A stretch of 64,000 nt of DNA from Planctomycetota bacterium (lineage in GTDB: Bacteria; Planctomycetota; UBA8108; UBA1146): contig JADHSM010000013.1 of NCBI GenBank assembly GCA_016776905.1, positions 1 to 64,000 on the forward strand, given 5' to 3'. Shown one piece after another: positions 16,244 to 25,649 of the stretch. Made by a program: the position numbers and the translations under genes. How positions within the stretch are numbered: the first letter of the stretch is position 1; every line of letters begins with the position of its first letter. The notes under the pieces are model-generated. The model was given only the letters and a program-made list of their open reading frames with translations, searched no databases and was not told the DNA's origin.

Positions 16244-18880
16244 ATGCGCGTGAAAGAGATCCGGAAACAGTTTCTCGATTTCTTCGAGGCACGAGGGCAT
16301 GAGCGCGTGGCTTCGAGTCCAGTGGTTCCTCACGATGATCCGACACTGCTCTTTACCAATGCAGGGATGAATCAGTTTAAGAGTGTCTTCACAGGAGAAG
16401 AGGTCCGGGAAACACCTCGGGCTTGCTCCTCTCAGAAGTGCATTCGTGCCGGTGGTAAGCACAACGACCTTGAAAATGTGGGGTATACCGCACGCCATCT
16501 CACCTTCTTTGAGATGCTGGGTAACTTTTCCTTTGGCGATTATTTCAAAAAGGAAGCCTGCAGTTGGGCGTGGGAATTAATCACAGAAACATTTGGAATC
16601 GAAGCAGACAGACTGTGGATTTCAGTCTTCGAAGATGATGACGAAGCTCGCGAAATTTGGCGAGATCATGTCGGCGTCTCGCCTGACCGGATTGTCGGTC
16701 TCGGGGTCAAGGATAACTTCTGGTCGATGGGAGACACCGGGCCCTGTGGGCCTTGTTCAGAACTCCACGTCGATCGGGGCGAAAGCCGATCTTGCGGCCC
16801 AAATTGCGCTCTGGGCGTTTGCGACTGTGATCGCTGGATGGAGATTTGGAATCTGGTCTTCATGCAGTTTGAGCAACGCAGTCCTGGTGACCGCATTATT
16901 TTGCCCAAGCCGAGTATTGATACAGGAATGGGTCTCGAACGCATCACCATGATTCTTCAGGACAAAGACGACGTTTACGAGACGGATCTGATGTCCCGAT
17001 TGATCGAGGGTATAGGGGAAGAGACAGGGGTTGTTCCGAGAAAAGGCCCCGAAGGTATTCCTCACAGGGTCATCGCAGATCATCTGAGAAGTCTCTCTTT
17101 TGCGATAGCAGACGGAGCATTTCCTTCCAATGAAGAACGTGGATATGTACTGCGTCGGATTCTTCGCAGAGCGAGTCGGTACGGATACAAACTCGGAGTT
17201 GAGCGTCCTTTCCTTTACAACTTAGTGCCCTTGCTGGCTGAAGAAATGGGAGATGCTTTTCCAGAACTGCGCAGCCGACAAGAATTGATCGTTAAGCTCA
17301 TCGGTAAAGAAGAGGAACAATTCCTCAAGACTTTGAAAACCGGAATGACTCGCTTTGACGAAGAAGTCGAGCAGATGGGAACTTCAGGATCCCGGCTCTT
17401 TCCTGCCGGCGCTGCATTTTTTCTCCATGACTCTTGTGGCTTTCCCATCGACCTGACTGAGCAGATGGCTCGAGAGGTTGAGCTCGACCTTGATCGAGGC
17501 GGTTTCGAAGATTTGATGGAGCAGCAAAGAACGCGGAGTCGAATTGGGAACAAAATAGGAGTCGCCGTCAAAGGTGAAGATCTGGGGATGATGGAAGATC
17601 TCGGCGCTACTGACTTTGTCGGATACCACGGAGGTCGCGCAGAGGCTCAATTGTTGTCATGTACCTCTGAGGGTGACACAGGGGCCTTAGTGCTCGATAG
17701 AACCCCCTTCTACGCAGAGTCCGGCGGCCAAGTCGGCGATACAGGTCTTCTGGAGTTCGAGGGACAAAAAATACCAGTTCTGGATTGCCAGAAAAATGCA
17801 GCGGGAACCTTTGTTCACAGTGTTGATCTTTCAGGTATTGACGTGGAAGCCCTTCAAAGCGGGATCACCATTCACGCAGAAGTCGATTTAGATCGGCGTC
17901 TTCATATTCAAAGAAACCATACGGCAACTCATTTGCTTCACGCTGCTTTGCGCCAGGTGGTGGGTGATCATGTGCAACAAAAGGGATCTCAGGTTTCACC
18001 CGAAAGACTTCGCTTTGATATCAGTCATTACGAGAAAGTTTCTCCAGAGCAATTGGCAGAAGTAGAAGGCATTGTTCAGGGCTGGATTCTTCGTGATCAA
18101 GAGGTCGCTATACATACTGATGTTCCCATCGACGCGGCGAAGGATCGTGGAGCGATGGCTCTCTTTGGAGAAAAGTATGGCGACCGAGTGAGGATGGTAG
18201 AGATCGGAGATTTCTCTGTTGAGCTTTGTGGTGGTATCCACTGCAATAATACAGGAGAGATTGGGCCGATGATGATTACCGGTGAGGGAAGTGTCTCTTC
18301 TGGAGTCAGAAGAATCGAAGCGCTCACCGGACTCGAAGGTGGTCGTCGAGTGCGGGAAGGTGAAGATCTGATCCAGGATCTCGCCCGAATTCTCCGAAGT
18401 TCCCGAGAGGAACTGGGTGATCGCATCGCCAGTTTGATCAAAGAAAATAAAGATCTCAAAGATGGAAAAGGATCAGCGGGTCCTGTCCGGGACTTGTTGG
18501 CCGATCTAGATGGCGGTCATGGAGATCGAATTTCTGCAGGTGAAGCAGAAGTCGTCAGGGCGTGCTGGAAAGATGCACCACAGGAGCAGCTTCTAGTGGT
18601 GGCGGACGCATTGAAAAGACGCCAAGGAGCTCGTGGATTCATTTTGGCTTCGGCAGGCTCAGACGGGGTGAAATTCGTCGTGGGCACTTCTGAGTCGGTC
18701 CCAAAAGGGCAGGTTCATTGCGGGAAAGTGGCCAAATTAGGCTCTGGAATCCTCGGTGGTGGCGGCGGAGGAAGGCCGGATATGGCTCAGGCGGGGGGTA
18801 AGGACCTCGATAAGCTAGATGAGGCTCTCGAAGCCATGGCTTCCGAACTGGTCAATGCTCTTTCAGGAATTGCTCAATGA
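16244..18880 (+). CDS. alaS: Alanyl-tRNA synthetase
   Basis: 878 residues, full length. Class II aminoacylation domain at the N-terminus (FTNAGMNQFKSVFTG; TARHLTFFEMLGNFSFGDYFK), the Gly-Cys-rich GDTGPCGPCSE, then the editing domain with HTATHLLH and CGGIH as zinc ligands, and the C-terminal DHHA1 Gly-rich stretch with GGGGGGRPDMAQAGG. It charges tRNA-Ala and hydrolyses mischarged Ser-tRNA. The ATG at 16244 is preferred over a GTG at 16235 because GGAAGAG then lies eight bases upstream. Confidence 0.97.
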   Translation: MRVKEIRKQFLDFFEARGHERVASSPVVPHDDPTLLFTNAGMNQFKSVFTGEEVRETPRACSSQKCIRAGGKHNDLENVGYTARHLTFFEMLGNFSFGDYFKKEACSWAWELITETFGIEADRLWISVFEDDDEAREIWRDHVGVSPDRIVGLGVKDNFWSMGDTGPCGPCSELHVDRGESRSCGPNCALGVCDCDRWMEIWNLVFMQFEQRSPGDRIILPKPSIDTGMGLERITMILQDKDDVYETDLMSRLIEGIGEETGVVPRKGPEGIPHRVIADHLRSLSFAIADGAFPSNEERGYVLRRILRRASRYGYKLGVERPFLYNLVPLLAEEMGDAFPELRSRQELIVKLIGKEEEQFLKTLKTGMTRFDEEVEQMGTSGSRLFPAGAAFFLHDSCGFPIDLTEQMAREVELDLDRGGFEDLMEQQRTRSRIGNKIGVAVKGEDLGMMEDLGATDFVGYHGGRAEAQLLSCTSEGDTGALVLDRTPFYAESGGQVGDTGLLEFEGQKIPVLDCQKNAAGTFVHSVDLSGIDVEALQSGITIHAEVDLDRRLHIQRNHTATHLLHAALRQVVGDHVQQKGSQVSPERLRFDISHYEKVSPEQLAEVEGIVQGWILRDQEVAIHTDVPIDAAKDRGAMALFGEKYGDRVRMVEIGDFSVELCGGIHCNNTGEIGPMMITGEGSVSSGVRRIEALTGLEGGRRVREGEDLIQDLARILRSSREELGDRIASLIKENKDLKDGKGSAGPVRDLLADLDGGHGDRISAGEAEVVRACWKDAPQEQLLVVADALKRRQGARGFILASAGSDGVKFVVGTSESVPKGQVHCGKVAKLGSGILGGGGGGRPDMAQAGGKDLDKLDEALEAMASELVNALSGIAQ

Positions 18881-18895
18881 CCTCATCGGATGTTC

Positions 18896-18924
18896 TTGAC
18901 CAATTTGCGCCGCACTTTTAACAT
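18896..18924 (+). promoter_or_regulatory. Candidate sigma70-type promoter of the rpmF-fab operon
   Basis: TTGACC (18896-18901), a 17-base spacer, then TAACAT (18919-18924). It sits just after alaS and about 110 bases before rpmF, the first gene of the fatty-acid operon. Five of six bases match at -35 and four of six at -10. Confidence 0.55.
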
Positions 18925-18925
18925 C

Positions 18926-18962
18926 GGGGCTTGATCGGGAATGAGCCCCGGGGAGAATCCCC
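18926..18962 (+). promoter_or_regulatory. Two adjacent leader hairpins before rpmF
   Basis: GGGGCT (18926-18931) pairs with AGCCCC (18944-18949); immediately after, GGGG (18950-18953) pairs with CCCC (18959-18962). They start right at the predicted transcription start. No T run follows, so this is more likely a stabilising or regulatory leader than a terminator. Confidence 0.4.
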
Positions 18963-19035
18963 TGCAGGTGGCTTTCCTTTTGAACCAAATGTAAAAAGCT
19001 GAGTGCTAAGCACCAGAGATCACGGAGCGAGACCG

Positions 19036-19218
19036 ATGGCAGTCCCACAGCGTAAGACAAACCAAGCCCGTAAGCGTAAGCGCAGGGCACACGATGCCGT
19101 CAGGCCGATTCGTCACACCAAATGCACCCGTTGTAATTCACTCACGTTGCCACACAGTATTTGTGACGTTTGTGGAACCTATCGGGGCCGTGCACTTCTG
19201 GCAGTAGAAGACTTCTAA
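19036..19218 (+). CDS. rpmF: Ribosomal protein L32
   Basis: 60 residues. MAVPQRKTNQARKRKRRAHD is the typical L32 opening, and a CTRC...CDVC pair gives the zinc-binding form of the protein. It is part of the large ribosomal subunit. Upstream of plsX in an rpmF-plsX-fab order that many bacteria share. Confidence 0.95.
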   Translation: MAVPQRKTNQARKRKRRAHDAVRPIRHTKCTRCNSLTLPHSICDVCGTYRGRALLAVEDF

Positions 19219-19237
19219 ATCCCAGAGTGGGAGTGAC

Positions 19238-20290
19238 ATGCCTCTGATCGCAGTCGACGCCATGGGCGGCGATACAGTCCCTTCCGTTCCCGTTAAGGGA
19301 GCATTCCGTGCATTACAAGAAAACTCAGATCTTCAAGTTGTCCTTGTAGGTCCTGAAGATCAGGTGATCCCTGAGATCGAATCTTGTGGCGGACTCTCCG
19401 ACAGAATGCAGTTCGTGCATGCTCCTCAATGGGTGACCATGGATGAGTCTCCCGTAGAAGCATTGCGGGGCAAACCTGAATCGTCATTGAATGCCATCGT
19501 CAATATGCAGAAGGAAAGATCGGTTCAGGGAATCTTTTCTGCAGGGAACACAGGCGCATTTGTTGCGGCGTGTTCGATTCATCTTCGATTACTTGAGGGC
19601 ATCCGTCGTCCGGCGATCGCTTTGCCGATGCCTCGCGGAGAGTCACCTGTGATTCTTTGTGATGGAGGCGCCAATGTTGAGAGTCGTCCCCTTCACCTGC
19701 TTCACAATGCAGTGATGTCAGCCACATTCCTAAAAAGTGTGTACGGCGTGGAGTCTCCAAGAGTGGGCCTCCTTAATGTCGGATCGGAACGAGACAAGGG
19801 CCACACTCTTGCTAAAGAAACTTATAGCCTTCTCTCTGATAGTGGACTGAACTTCCAGGGAAATGTCGAAGGCAACGATCTCTACAACACCTCTCTGGAC
19901 GTCATCGTATGTGACGGATTTACAGGGAACGTGATTCTGAAATCCTCTGAGGGGCTCGCAAGCTTTATATTCTCGACCATCGCACGAGAGCTGACCCGAG
20001 AATCCTCCTCTGGCATCGATTTGGGTCCATTCAAGGAAATGATCGCCACAGGTTTGCAGCGTATTGCCAGCCATTTCGATTACGCAGAGTATGGGGGAGC
20101 TCCACTGTTGGGGCCTCGTGGAGTTTGTACGATCGGGCATGGCAAGAGTGACGAGAAGGCCGTCTGTAATGCGATCGGTTGGACTCTCAAAATGATCGAA
20201 TCCGGTATTGAAGAGGATTTGGTTCAATCCGTTGCTGAAGTCACTTCGCGAATCGAATCTTGTAATCCTGATTCCGAGCAACAAGTCTGA
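19238..20290 (+). CDS. plsX: Phosphate acyltransferase PlsX
   Basis: 350 residues. The N-terminus IAVDAMGGDTVPSVPVKGA and later GQ-type segments SAGNTGAFVAA, PMPRGESPVILCDGGANVE and DGFTGNVILKSSEG are the family signatures. PlsX makes acyl-phosphate from acyl-ACP, the donor for the first glycerol-phosphate acylation in membrane lipid synthesis. Twenty bases after rpmF and 45 before fabD. Confidence 0.95.
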   Translation: MPLIAVDAMGGDTVPSVPVKGAFRALQENSDLQVVLVGPEDQVIPEIESCGGLSDRMQFVHAPQWVTMDESPVEALRGKPESSLNAIVNMQKERSVQGIFSAGNTGAFVAACSIHLRLLEGIRRPAIALPMPRGESPVILCDGGANVESRPLHLLHNAVMSATFLKSVYGVESPRVGLLNVGSERDKGHTLAKETYSLLSDSGLNFQGNVEGNDLYNTSLDVIVCDGFTGNVILKSSEGLASFIFSTIARELTRESSSGIDLGPFKEMIATGLQRIASHFDYAEYGGAPLLGPRGVCTIGHGKSDEKAVCNAIGWTLKMIESGIEEDLVQSVAEVTSRIESCNPDSEQQV

Positions 20291-20334
20291 CATTCCCCGT
20301 TTCTCAAAGTCATCTTGGTTAAAGGCGAGGATCT

Positions 20335-21303
20335 ATGAATCAACGTTTCAATTCAGAATCTTCTCGAGCCGTTCTATTCCCGGGACAAGGAAGTCAGTTC
20401 GTGGGAATGGCACAAGATCTTGTGGAGAGTGAGACCCTAGCTAGGGATCTTTTTCAGACCGCAGGTGATTTGATGGGTTGTGACCTTGTGAGCCTCTGCA
20501 GCAAGGGTCCGCAGGATGCGCTCAATGCTACGGATATCAGCCAACCCGCCATCTTCGTCTCCTCGATGGCAGCCCTCGCTGTGATAGAAAACTCTGGAGG
20601 CGCAGCTTTGGTCGAATCTAGAGCAACCGCAGGGCTTTCTCTTGGCGAATATAGTGCTCTCGTCTACAGCGGCGCCTTGACCTTTGAAGACGCTTTGAAG
20701 GTAGTGGTCGCTAGAGGACGAGCGATGCAGGAAGCCTGTGACAAGACTGAGGGGACGATGGCTTCCATATTGGGTATCGACCTCAATGCCGTCAGGGAAG
20801 CGGTAGAAGAAGCCTCAGGTGAAGGCATCGTGGCGGTCGCCAATGTCAATGCGACCACACAAATCGTCATCAGCGGTGAAAAGGCGGCAGTCGAGCGAGC
20901 GGGAGAACTCGCTCAGGAAAAAGGCGCTCGTAGGGTGATTCCCCTAGAAGTTGCCGGCGCTTATCACTCGCCACTCATGTCTTCTGCCACGGAAACCCTC
21001 AAGCCCATACTGGCTGAGTTGAAGATCAATACTCCTGTTGTTCCCTTCTATGCAAATGTCTCTGGAGTGAGGGTCTCTGACCCAGAAGAGATACGAGCGG
21101 GTTTGATTCGCCAAGTGGAGTCTCCTGTTCTTTGGGAGCCGACACTTCAGGGTCTCGTCTCTGAAGGAATGTCAGAAGTTTTAGAGCCAGGTCCTGGAAA
21201 AGTAGTGGCGGGATTGGTTCGACAGGTTGACCGTGGAATCCCTACGAGATCTGTATTGGGCAAGGAAAGTATTGAGCAACTGCTGGAAGGAACCGTGTCA
21301 TGA
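20335..21303 (+). CDS. fabD: Malonyl-CoA:ACP transacylase
   Basis: 322 residues. PGQGSQFVGMA at the start, the nucleophile Ser102 in GLSLGEYSAL, and the catalytic His in AGAYHSPLM-like context (VAGAYHSPLM). It transfers malonyl groups to the acyl carrier protein encoded downstream. Its stop overlaps the fabG start. Confidence 0.95.
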   Translation: MNQRFNSESSRAVLFPGQGSQFVGMAQDLVESETLARDLFQTAGDLMGCDLVSLCSKGPQDALNATDISQPAIFVSSMAALAVIENSGGAALVESRATAGLSLGEYSALVYSGALTFEDALKVVVARGRAMQEACDKTEGTMASILGIDLNAVREAVEEASGEGIVAVANVNATTQIVISGEKAAVERAGELAQEKGARRVIPLEVAGAYHSPLMSSATETLKPILAELKINTPVVPFYANVSGVRVSDPEEIRAGLIRQVESPVLWEPTLQGLVSEGMSEVLEPGPGKVVAGLVRQVDRGIPTRSVLGKESIEQLLEGTVS

Positions 21304-22034
21304 TGGATTTCAAGGATAGAACAGTCATCGTCACTGGTGGAACTCGCGGTATCGGTAAAGCGGTTGCCAAAGCCTTTGCGGGTGCAGGTGCCGTAGTTGT
21401 GATTACTGGGCGCAATGAAGAGCAGGCTAAAAAAGTGGCCAGCGAGTTGGATGGAAATGTCCATGGACTCGCATTAGATATTTCTAATCCAGCCAGTGTC
21501 AGCGAGTTTTTCCCAGCAGCCATAGAGCTTCTTGGAGGCATCGATATTCTCGTTGCGAACGCTGGCATCACTCGAGATAAATTGGTGATGGCCACTCGAG
21601 ATGAGGATTGGGATGATGTGATCTCGACGAATCTTCGTGGAACATTTTTATGTGCCCGCGAAGTCATTCGCCCCATGATAAAAAAGAGATCTGGTCGAAT
21701 TATCGCCATCACGAGCGTCATTGGCCTGACGGGAAATCCCGGTCAAGGGAACTACGCTGCGAGCAAGGCGGGAGTCATCGGGTTCGTCAAATCTCTAGCC
21801 CAAGAGGTGGCCAGCCGAAATATCACCGTAAATGCGGTCGCTCCCGGAATGATTGCCACAGATATGTCGGCCGATATCTCGGATCAAGCCAAGGAGGCGA
21901 TCGAGGGGAGAATTCCTGCCCGAAGATCCGGAACTCCTGATGAGGTGGCGGCTTCCGTACTCTTCCTGGCCAGCGATTCAGCCTCATATATCACTGGAGA
22001 GACCCTGAGAGTAGATGGTGGATTAGCCTGTTAG
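21300..22034 (+). CDS. fabG: 3-oxoacyl-ACP reductase
   Basis: 244 residues, a short-chain dehydrogenase. The NAD(P)-binding motif TGGTRGIGKA is at 12-21, the NAG of VANAGITRD follows, and the catalytic Ser-Tyr-Lys are in ITSVIG and NYAASKAG. It reduces 3-oxoacyl-ACP in fatty-acid elongation. The start codon at 21300 overlaps fabD's stop (ATGATGG), so the two are translationally coupled; a second in-frame ATG directly follows. Confidence 0.93.
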   Translation: MMDFKDRTVIVTGGTRGIGKAVAKAFAGAGAVVVITGRNEEQAKKVASELDGNVHGLALDISNPASVSEFFPAAIELLGGIDILVANAGITRDKLVMATRDEDWDDVISTNLRGTFLCAREVIRPMIKKRSGRIIAITSVIGLTGNPGQGNYAASKAGVIGFVKSLAQEVASRNITVNAVAPGMIATDMSADISDQAKEAIEGRIPARRSGTPDEVAASVLFLASDSASYITGETLRVDGGLAC

Positions 22035-22112
22035 ATGTAATTCTGACTGGACGAATTCTTGCTGTTGCATAGAATCTAAACCCGGAATGGTTGCTGTTGC
22101 TCCCATTTCGTT

Positions 22113-22149
22113 AACCCGGAGTGGGGCTTTTCCCATTTTACTCGGGGTT
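22113..22149 (+). promoter_or_regulatory. Nested leader hairpin before acpP
   Basis: AACCCGGAGT (22113-22122) pairs with ACTCGGGGTT (22140-22149) with one mismatch, and inside it TGGG pairs with CCCA. A related AACCCGGAATGG segment occurs 34 bases upstream. No T run follows. It lies in the 183-base gap between fabG and acpP, where an internal processing or regulation site for the abundant ACP would make sense. Confidence 0.4.
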
Positions 22150-22217
22150 GCCGCTGAACTGAGTCACTACTGCAAATCCCCTCTTCAACCAATAGGGGGC
22201 GAGAGAAGGAGGTACTG

Positions 22218-22457
22218 ATGAGCGTCGGAGATCAAGTCAAAGACATTATCGCCGAAGAACTCGGTATGGACCGCGAAAAGGTAAAGGATGAGGCCGTATT
22301 GCAAACCGATCTGGGTGCAGACAGTCTCGACATTGTGGAACTTGTCATGAAGCTTGAAGATAGCTTTTCGATGAAGATTCCTGATGAGGAAGCAGAAACC
22401 CTTAAGACTGTGGGAGATGCGATATCCTACATCGAGAAGAACTCGAATCAGGTTTAG
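22218..22457 (+). CDS. acpP: Acyl carrier protein
   Basis: 79 residues, acidic. [18 protein letters not shown] contains Ser36, which carries the phosphopantetheine arm. It is the acyl shuttle of fatty-acid synthesis. Ribosome site GAAGGAGG is very strong. The gap of 183 bases before it and 24 bases after it to fabF suggest it may also have its own transcript. Confidence 0.97.
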   Translation: MSVGDQVKDIIAEELGMDREKVKDEAVLQTDLGADSLDIVELVMKLEDSFSMKIPDEEAETLKTVGDAISYIEKNSNQV

Positions 22458-22481
22458 TCGCTCCATCGGAGGTATATCCAG

Positions 22482-23723
22482 ATGAGCAAGAGAAGAGTTG
22501 TTATTACAGGAATTGGCGTGGTCTCTCCCATTGGGAATGACCTCGCTACTTTCTGGAATGGGATCCTTGAAGGCCGCAACGGCGTCGGGTTGATATCACA
22601 GTTTGACCCCGAAGGTTTTCGAACTCGCTTCGCGATGGAGGTGAAGGACTTTGATCCTTCGTCTCGTGTCGACAGAAAGACTACGCGTCTACTCGATAAG
22701 TTTTCTCTCTACGCGCTTTATGCCGCAGGGGAAGCTGTCGAGGATAGTGGCTTGGATCCTTCTAAAGCACCCGATCGGTACGGTGTGATCACCGGCTCCG
22801 GAATCGGAGGCATCCTTGAGATGGAGCAGCAGGCAAATATTCTAAGGGAGAGAGGCCCTAGTAGGGTGTCTCCCTTCTTCATTCCGAAGATGATCATCAA
22901 TGCTGCAGCAGGACAGATTGCTATTGCCCACGGATTCAAAGGGATGAATTTCGCTACCGTGTCTGCATGTGCTTCTAGTCAGCACGCTCTCGGTATCGCT
23001 CTTGACATGATTCGAGCCGATCGTTGTGACGCAATCCTCGCAGGGGGAAGCGAAGCTTCGGTGACACCCGTGAGTATTGCTGGTTTCTGTGCATTGAAAG
23101 CCATGTCGACTCGCAATGACGAATACCAGACTGCGATGAGGCCATTTCAGGCCAGTCGTGATGGTTTTGTCATGGGTGAGGGAGGCTGCATGTTCATGTT
23201 TGAAGAACTCGAACATGCACGTAAGCGCGGAGCGGAAATATACTGCGAAGTTCTCGGTTTTGGCGCTACGGATGATGCCTTCCACATGACTGCTCCCGAT
23301 CCGGAAGCAGCCATGGCTCAAGAAGCGATGCGGTTGGCTTTGGTCGATGGCGGATGCAATACTGATGAAGTGAACTACATCAATGCTCATGGAACTTCGA
23401 CTCCTCTGAATGATGTGATGGAACAGCACGCCGTGCGTAAGCTGTTGGGAGCAAATTCAGAAAAGGTGATGATGAGCTCGACGAAATCCCAGGTGGGTCA
23501 CCTTCTGGGAGCTTCGGGTGCTGTTGAGTTGGCGGCTGTTGCTGTTGGTATCAAAGAGGGCGTTGTCCCCGCCACCATCAATCAAATCGACCCAGACCCG
23601 CAATGTCCTCTGGATACGGTTCCGAATGAAGCCAGAGAAGCTCAGATCGAAGTTGCACTCTCCAACTCGTTTGGGTTCGGAGGCCATGATGCTTGCCTTT
23701 GTGTCGGTCGTTTCAAAGGCTGA
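22482..23723 (+). CDS. fabF: 3-oxoacyl-ACP synthase II
   Basis: 413 residues. The catalytic triad is visible: Cys163 in TVSACASSQH, His in INAHGTSTPLND and His in SQVGHLLGASGAVE, with the closing NSFGFGGHD. It condenses malonyl-ACP with growing acyl-ACP. Ribosome site CGGAGG. Last gene of the fatty-acid operon. Confidence 0.96.
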   Translation: MSKRRVVITGIGVVSPIGNDLATFWNGILEGRNGVGLISQFDPEGFRTRFAMEVKDFDPSSRVDRKTTRLLDKFSLYALYAAGEAVEDSGLDPSKAPDRYGVITGSGIGGILEMEQQANILRERGPSRVSPFFIPKMIINAAAGQIAIAHGFKGMNFATVSACASSQHALGIALDMIRADRCDAILAGGSEASVTPVSIAGFCALKAMSTRNDEYQTAMRPFQASRDGFVMGEGGCMFMFEELEHARKRGAEIYCEVLGFGATDDAFHMTAPDPEAAMAQEAMRLALVDGGCNTDEVNYINAHGTSTPLNDVMEQHAVRKLLGANSEKVMMSSTKSQVGHLLGASGAVELAAVAVGIKEGVVPATINQIDPDPQCPLDTVPNEAREAQIEVALSNSFGFGGHDACLCVGRFKG

Positions 23724-23767
23724 TACCCCACTCGACTTCTATTGAAAAAACTTCGAAAGGTTTTCAC

Positions 23768-24721
23768 ATGACAACTCAATCCGGTCCCGTCTTGATTTCA
23801 GATCCTTTGCCTGAAGCCACTGCCGAAATTTTAAGAGGTGCTGGCCTCGAAGTCATCGTGGGTGCGGATCAGGTCGACAGTAGTCTTCCTGAAATATCAG
23901 GTTGGATATTGCGATCCGGTACTCAAATCACGCGTGAGTTGTTGGAGAAAGCTCCGAACTTGAAGTGCATATGCCGTGCGGGCGCAGGCGTCGATAACAT
24001 CGATTGTGATGCGGCCGCTGAAATGGGTGTTCAGGTCATGAATACTCCGGCAGCAAACTCGAATGCTGCTGCGGAGCATGCCGTGGGGCTGCTCTTTGCA
24101 GTCGCTCGCAATGTGGGTCAGGGTCATCTCGGGATGAGTCAGGGTGGCTGGGATCGCAAGCAACTCGTGGGCGTTGAACTTGAAGGAAAGACGCTCGTTG
24201 TGGTTGGTATGGGCAAGATTGGACAGCGAGTCTGTCGCAAGGCCAGTGGAGTCGGCATGACAGTTATTGGCTGTGACCCTTTTGTTGAAGAAGAAGTGTG
24301 TCAGGAAAATGGAGCAACCCTCGCTCCTTTGGAGCAGGCGCTTTCACAAGCAGACTTCATTTCTCTGCATCCGCCACTGAACGATCATACTCGTGGAATG
24401 GTGAATGAAGAGTTTCTGAACCAATGCAAGCCGGGTGTTCGAATCGTCAATGTGAGTCGTGGACCCGTGATTGATTCCGCAGCACTGCTGAAAGCGCTCG
24501 ATAATGGCCAAGTTGCCGGTGCTGGACTCGATGTATTCGTGGAGGAACCGCCGGCTGTTGACGACCCTCTCCGGTCTCACCCGGGCGTTCTCTGCACGCC
24601 ACACTTGGGAGCATCGACTGTGGAAGCTCAGGACAATGTCGGCCTTCAGTCAGCTCAGCAAGTCGCCGCATTCCTTCTTGAGGGTCAGGTTCAGCATCCT
24701 GTGAACGAGCCCAAGAGTTAG
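23768..24721 (+). CDS. D-2-hydroxyacid dehydrogenase (SerA-like, no ACT domain)
   Basis: 317 residues. A substrate domain is interrupted by the NAD domain: VVGMGKIGQRVCRKASGVGM, the conserved Arg in NVSRGPVIDSAALLKAL, the Glu in DVFVEEPPA and the catalytic His in CTPHLGAST. The closest match by eye is 3-phosphoglycerate dehydrogenase (CRAGAGVDNIDCDAA and NTPAANSNAAAEHAVGLL), but the regulatory domains of SerA are absent. It oxidises a D-2-hydroxyacid with NAD. The start is ATG 23768 behind AAAGG; an upstream frame start at 23693 would overlap fabF. Follows fabF by 44 bases. Confidence 0.88.
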   Translation: MTTQSGPVLISDPLPEATAEILRGAGLEVIVGADQVDSSLPEISGWILRSGTQITRELLEKAPNLKCICRAGAGVDNIDCDAAAEMGVQVMNTPAANSNAAAEHAVGLLFAVARNVGQGHLGMSQGGWDRKQLVGVELEGKTLVVVGMGKIGQRVCRKASGVGMTVIGCDPFVEEEVCQENGATLAPLEQALSQADFISLHPPLNDHTRGMVNEEFLNQCKPGVRIVNVSRGPVIDSAALLKALDNGQVAGAGLDVFVEEPPAVDDPLRSHPGVLCTPHLGASTVEAQDNVGLQSAQQVAAFLLEGQVQHPVNEPKS

Positions 24722-24755
24722 ATTTTTGGTTCGTCACTGATTTCTGAGTTTATTG

Positions 24756-25433
24756 TTATTCCTGATCACTCCCAGGCGTGGAGGTTTCTTCTCTTCTGGG
24801 AGGAAGGTCATGTTGGAAATCTATAGGATAGAGTGAGTCGATTCTCTTGAGCACCTTTTCGGCGTCTTCATTCCGTCGTTGCCGATGACTCATGATAAAG
24901 AGTTGAGCTCGCAAGGTATGCTCATGTGCTGATCCCCGGTCAAGAATCTCGTCCAATACGTGGCAGTGATAGAGTGCTCGCGTATTTTCATTGCAAGCGA
25001 GTGAAAGCTCTAACGCTTTGAGGTGAAGGATGGGGTCGAGAGGGGTCGCTGCCAACTGCCGCTCTATTTTTTCTAGTTTTCTCAAACAGGATTCCGGGCG
25101 TCTATTGTTGAGACGTGTTCTCCACCGCCAAAGCCATGGACTCCTGTCTCTGCTCATTCGTGAATCGGGATTGTTCAAGCGCCGAAACGCAGGCCACATG
25201 AACATCAATGTCCCCAATGAGAAGAGACCGATAATTGGTAATGGCGGGCGGAGGCGAAACAGGATCAGGCAAAGAACTGCAAATGTAGCAATGAGTCCGC
25301 TCAGGATTAATGAGCGGGAGTTTTTTTTGCGGGCCAGTTCTGGGTCGTAGTCGAGAGCCATCAGGACAAGCATTCCCACCATGGAGCATACCAAGGAAGC
25401 GGTCAGAGCTAGGCCCACAGATGGCAACATCAT
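24756..25433 (-). CDS. Membrane protein with helical cytoplasmic domain, unknown function
   Basis: 225 residues. Three hydrophobic segments occupy about 5-27, 42-60 and 65-85, followed by a Trp/Arg-rich stretch (SPWLWRWRTRLNNR) and a helical region (about 115-195) whose LHLKALELSLACNENTRALYH pattern suggests tetratricopeptide-like repeats. The C-terminus is polar and acidic. I do not recognise a family. The ribosome site GGAGG stands close to the first ATG, so the second ATG (25430) may be the real start. Confidence 0.5.
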   Translation of the reverse strand: MMLPSVGLALTASLVCSMVGMLVLMALDYDPELARKKNSRSLILSGLIATFAVLCLILFRLRPPLPIIGLFSLGTLMFMWPAFRRLNNPDSRMSRDRSPWLWRWRTRLNNRRPESCLRKLEKIERQLAATPLDPILHLKALELSLACNENTRALYHCHVLDEILDRGSAHEHTLRAQLFIMSHRQRRNEDAEKVLKRIDSLYPIDFQHDLPPRREETSTPGSDQE

Positions 25434-25560
25434 TCCTCCAGAGAAAAGTCGTTGCGAGTAGAGTCAGTGTGAAAGGGGATCGAACCCAAACTGATATCGA
25501 AAATAAAAGCCAAGTTTCGATTTAGAATCCCCAACACTGACGAAAAACGGGATTCGATCT

Positions 25561-25595
25561 CCTGCAACAATATAGATTTATTCTATCGTTGCAGG
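25561..25595 (-). promoter_or_regulatory. Hairpin downstream of purF
   Basis: CCTGCAAC (25561-25568) pairs with GTTGCAGG (25588-25595), with ATAG/CTAT pairing inside. It lies 55 bases past the purF stop on the minus strand. No T run follows, so it may be an RNA-stabilising 3' structure rather than a terminator. A second weaker dyad (GAATCCC / GGGATTC) lies at about 25526-25556. Confidence 0.4.
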
Positions 25596-25649
25596 GGACA
25601 TATTTCACGATTCAAACAAAGTTCTTTTCCCATGAAGGCCCTTTGTCGA

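Noticed and set aside
25467-25492. Minus-strand sequence GGGTTCGATCCCC resembling a tRNA T arm
   Set aside because: The five-base stem fails after three pairs and there is no acceptor, D or anticodon arm in reach.
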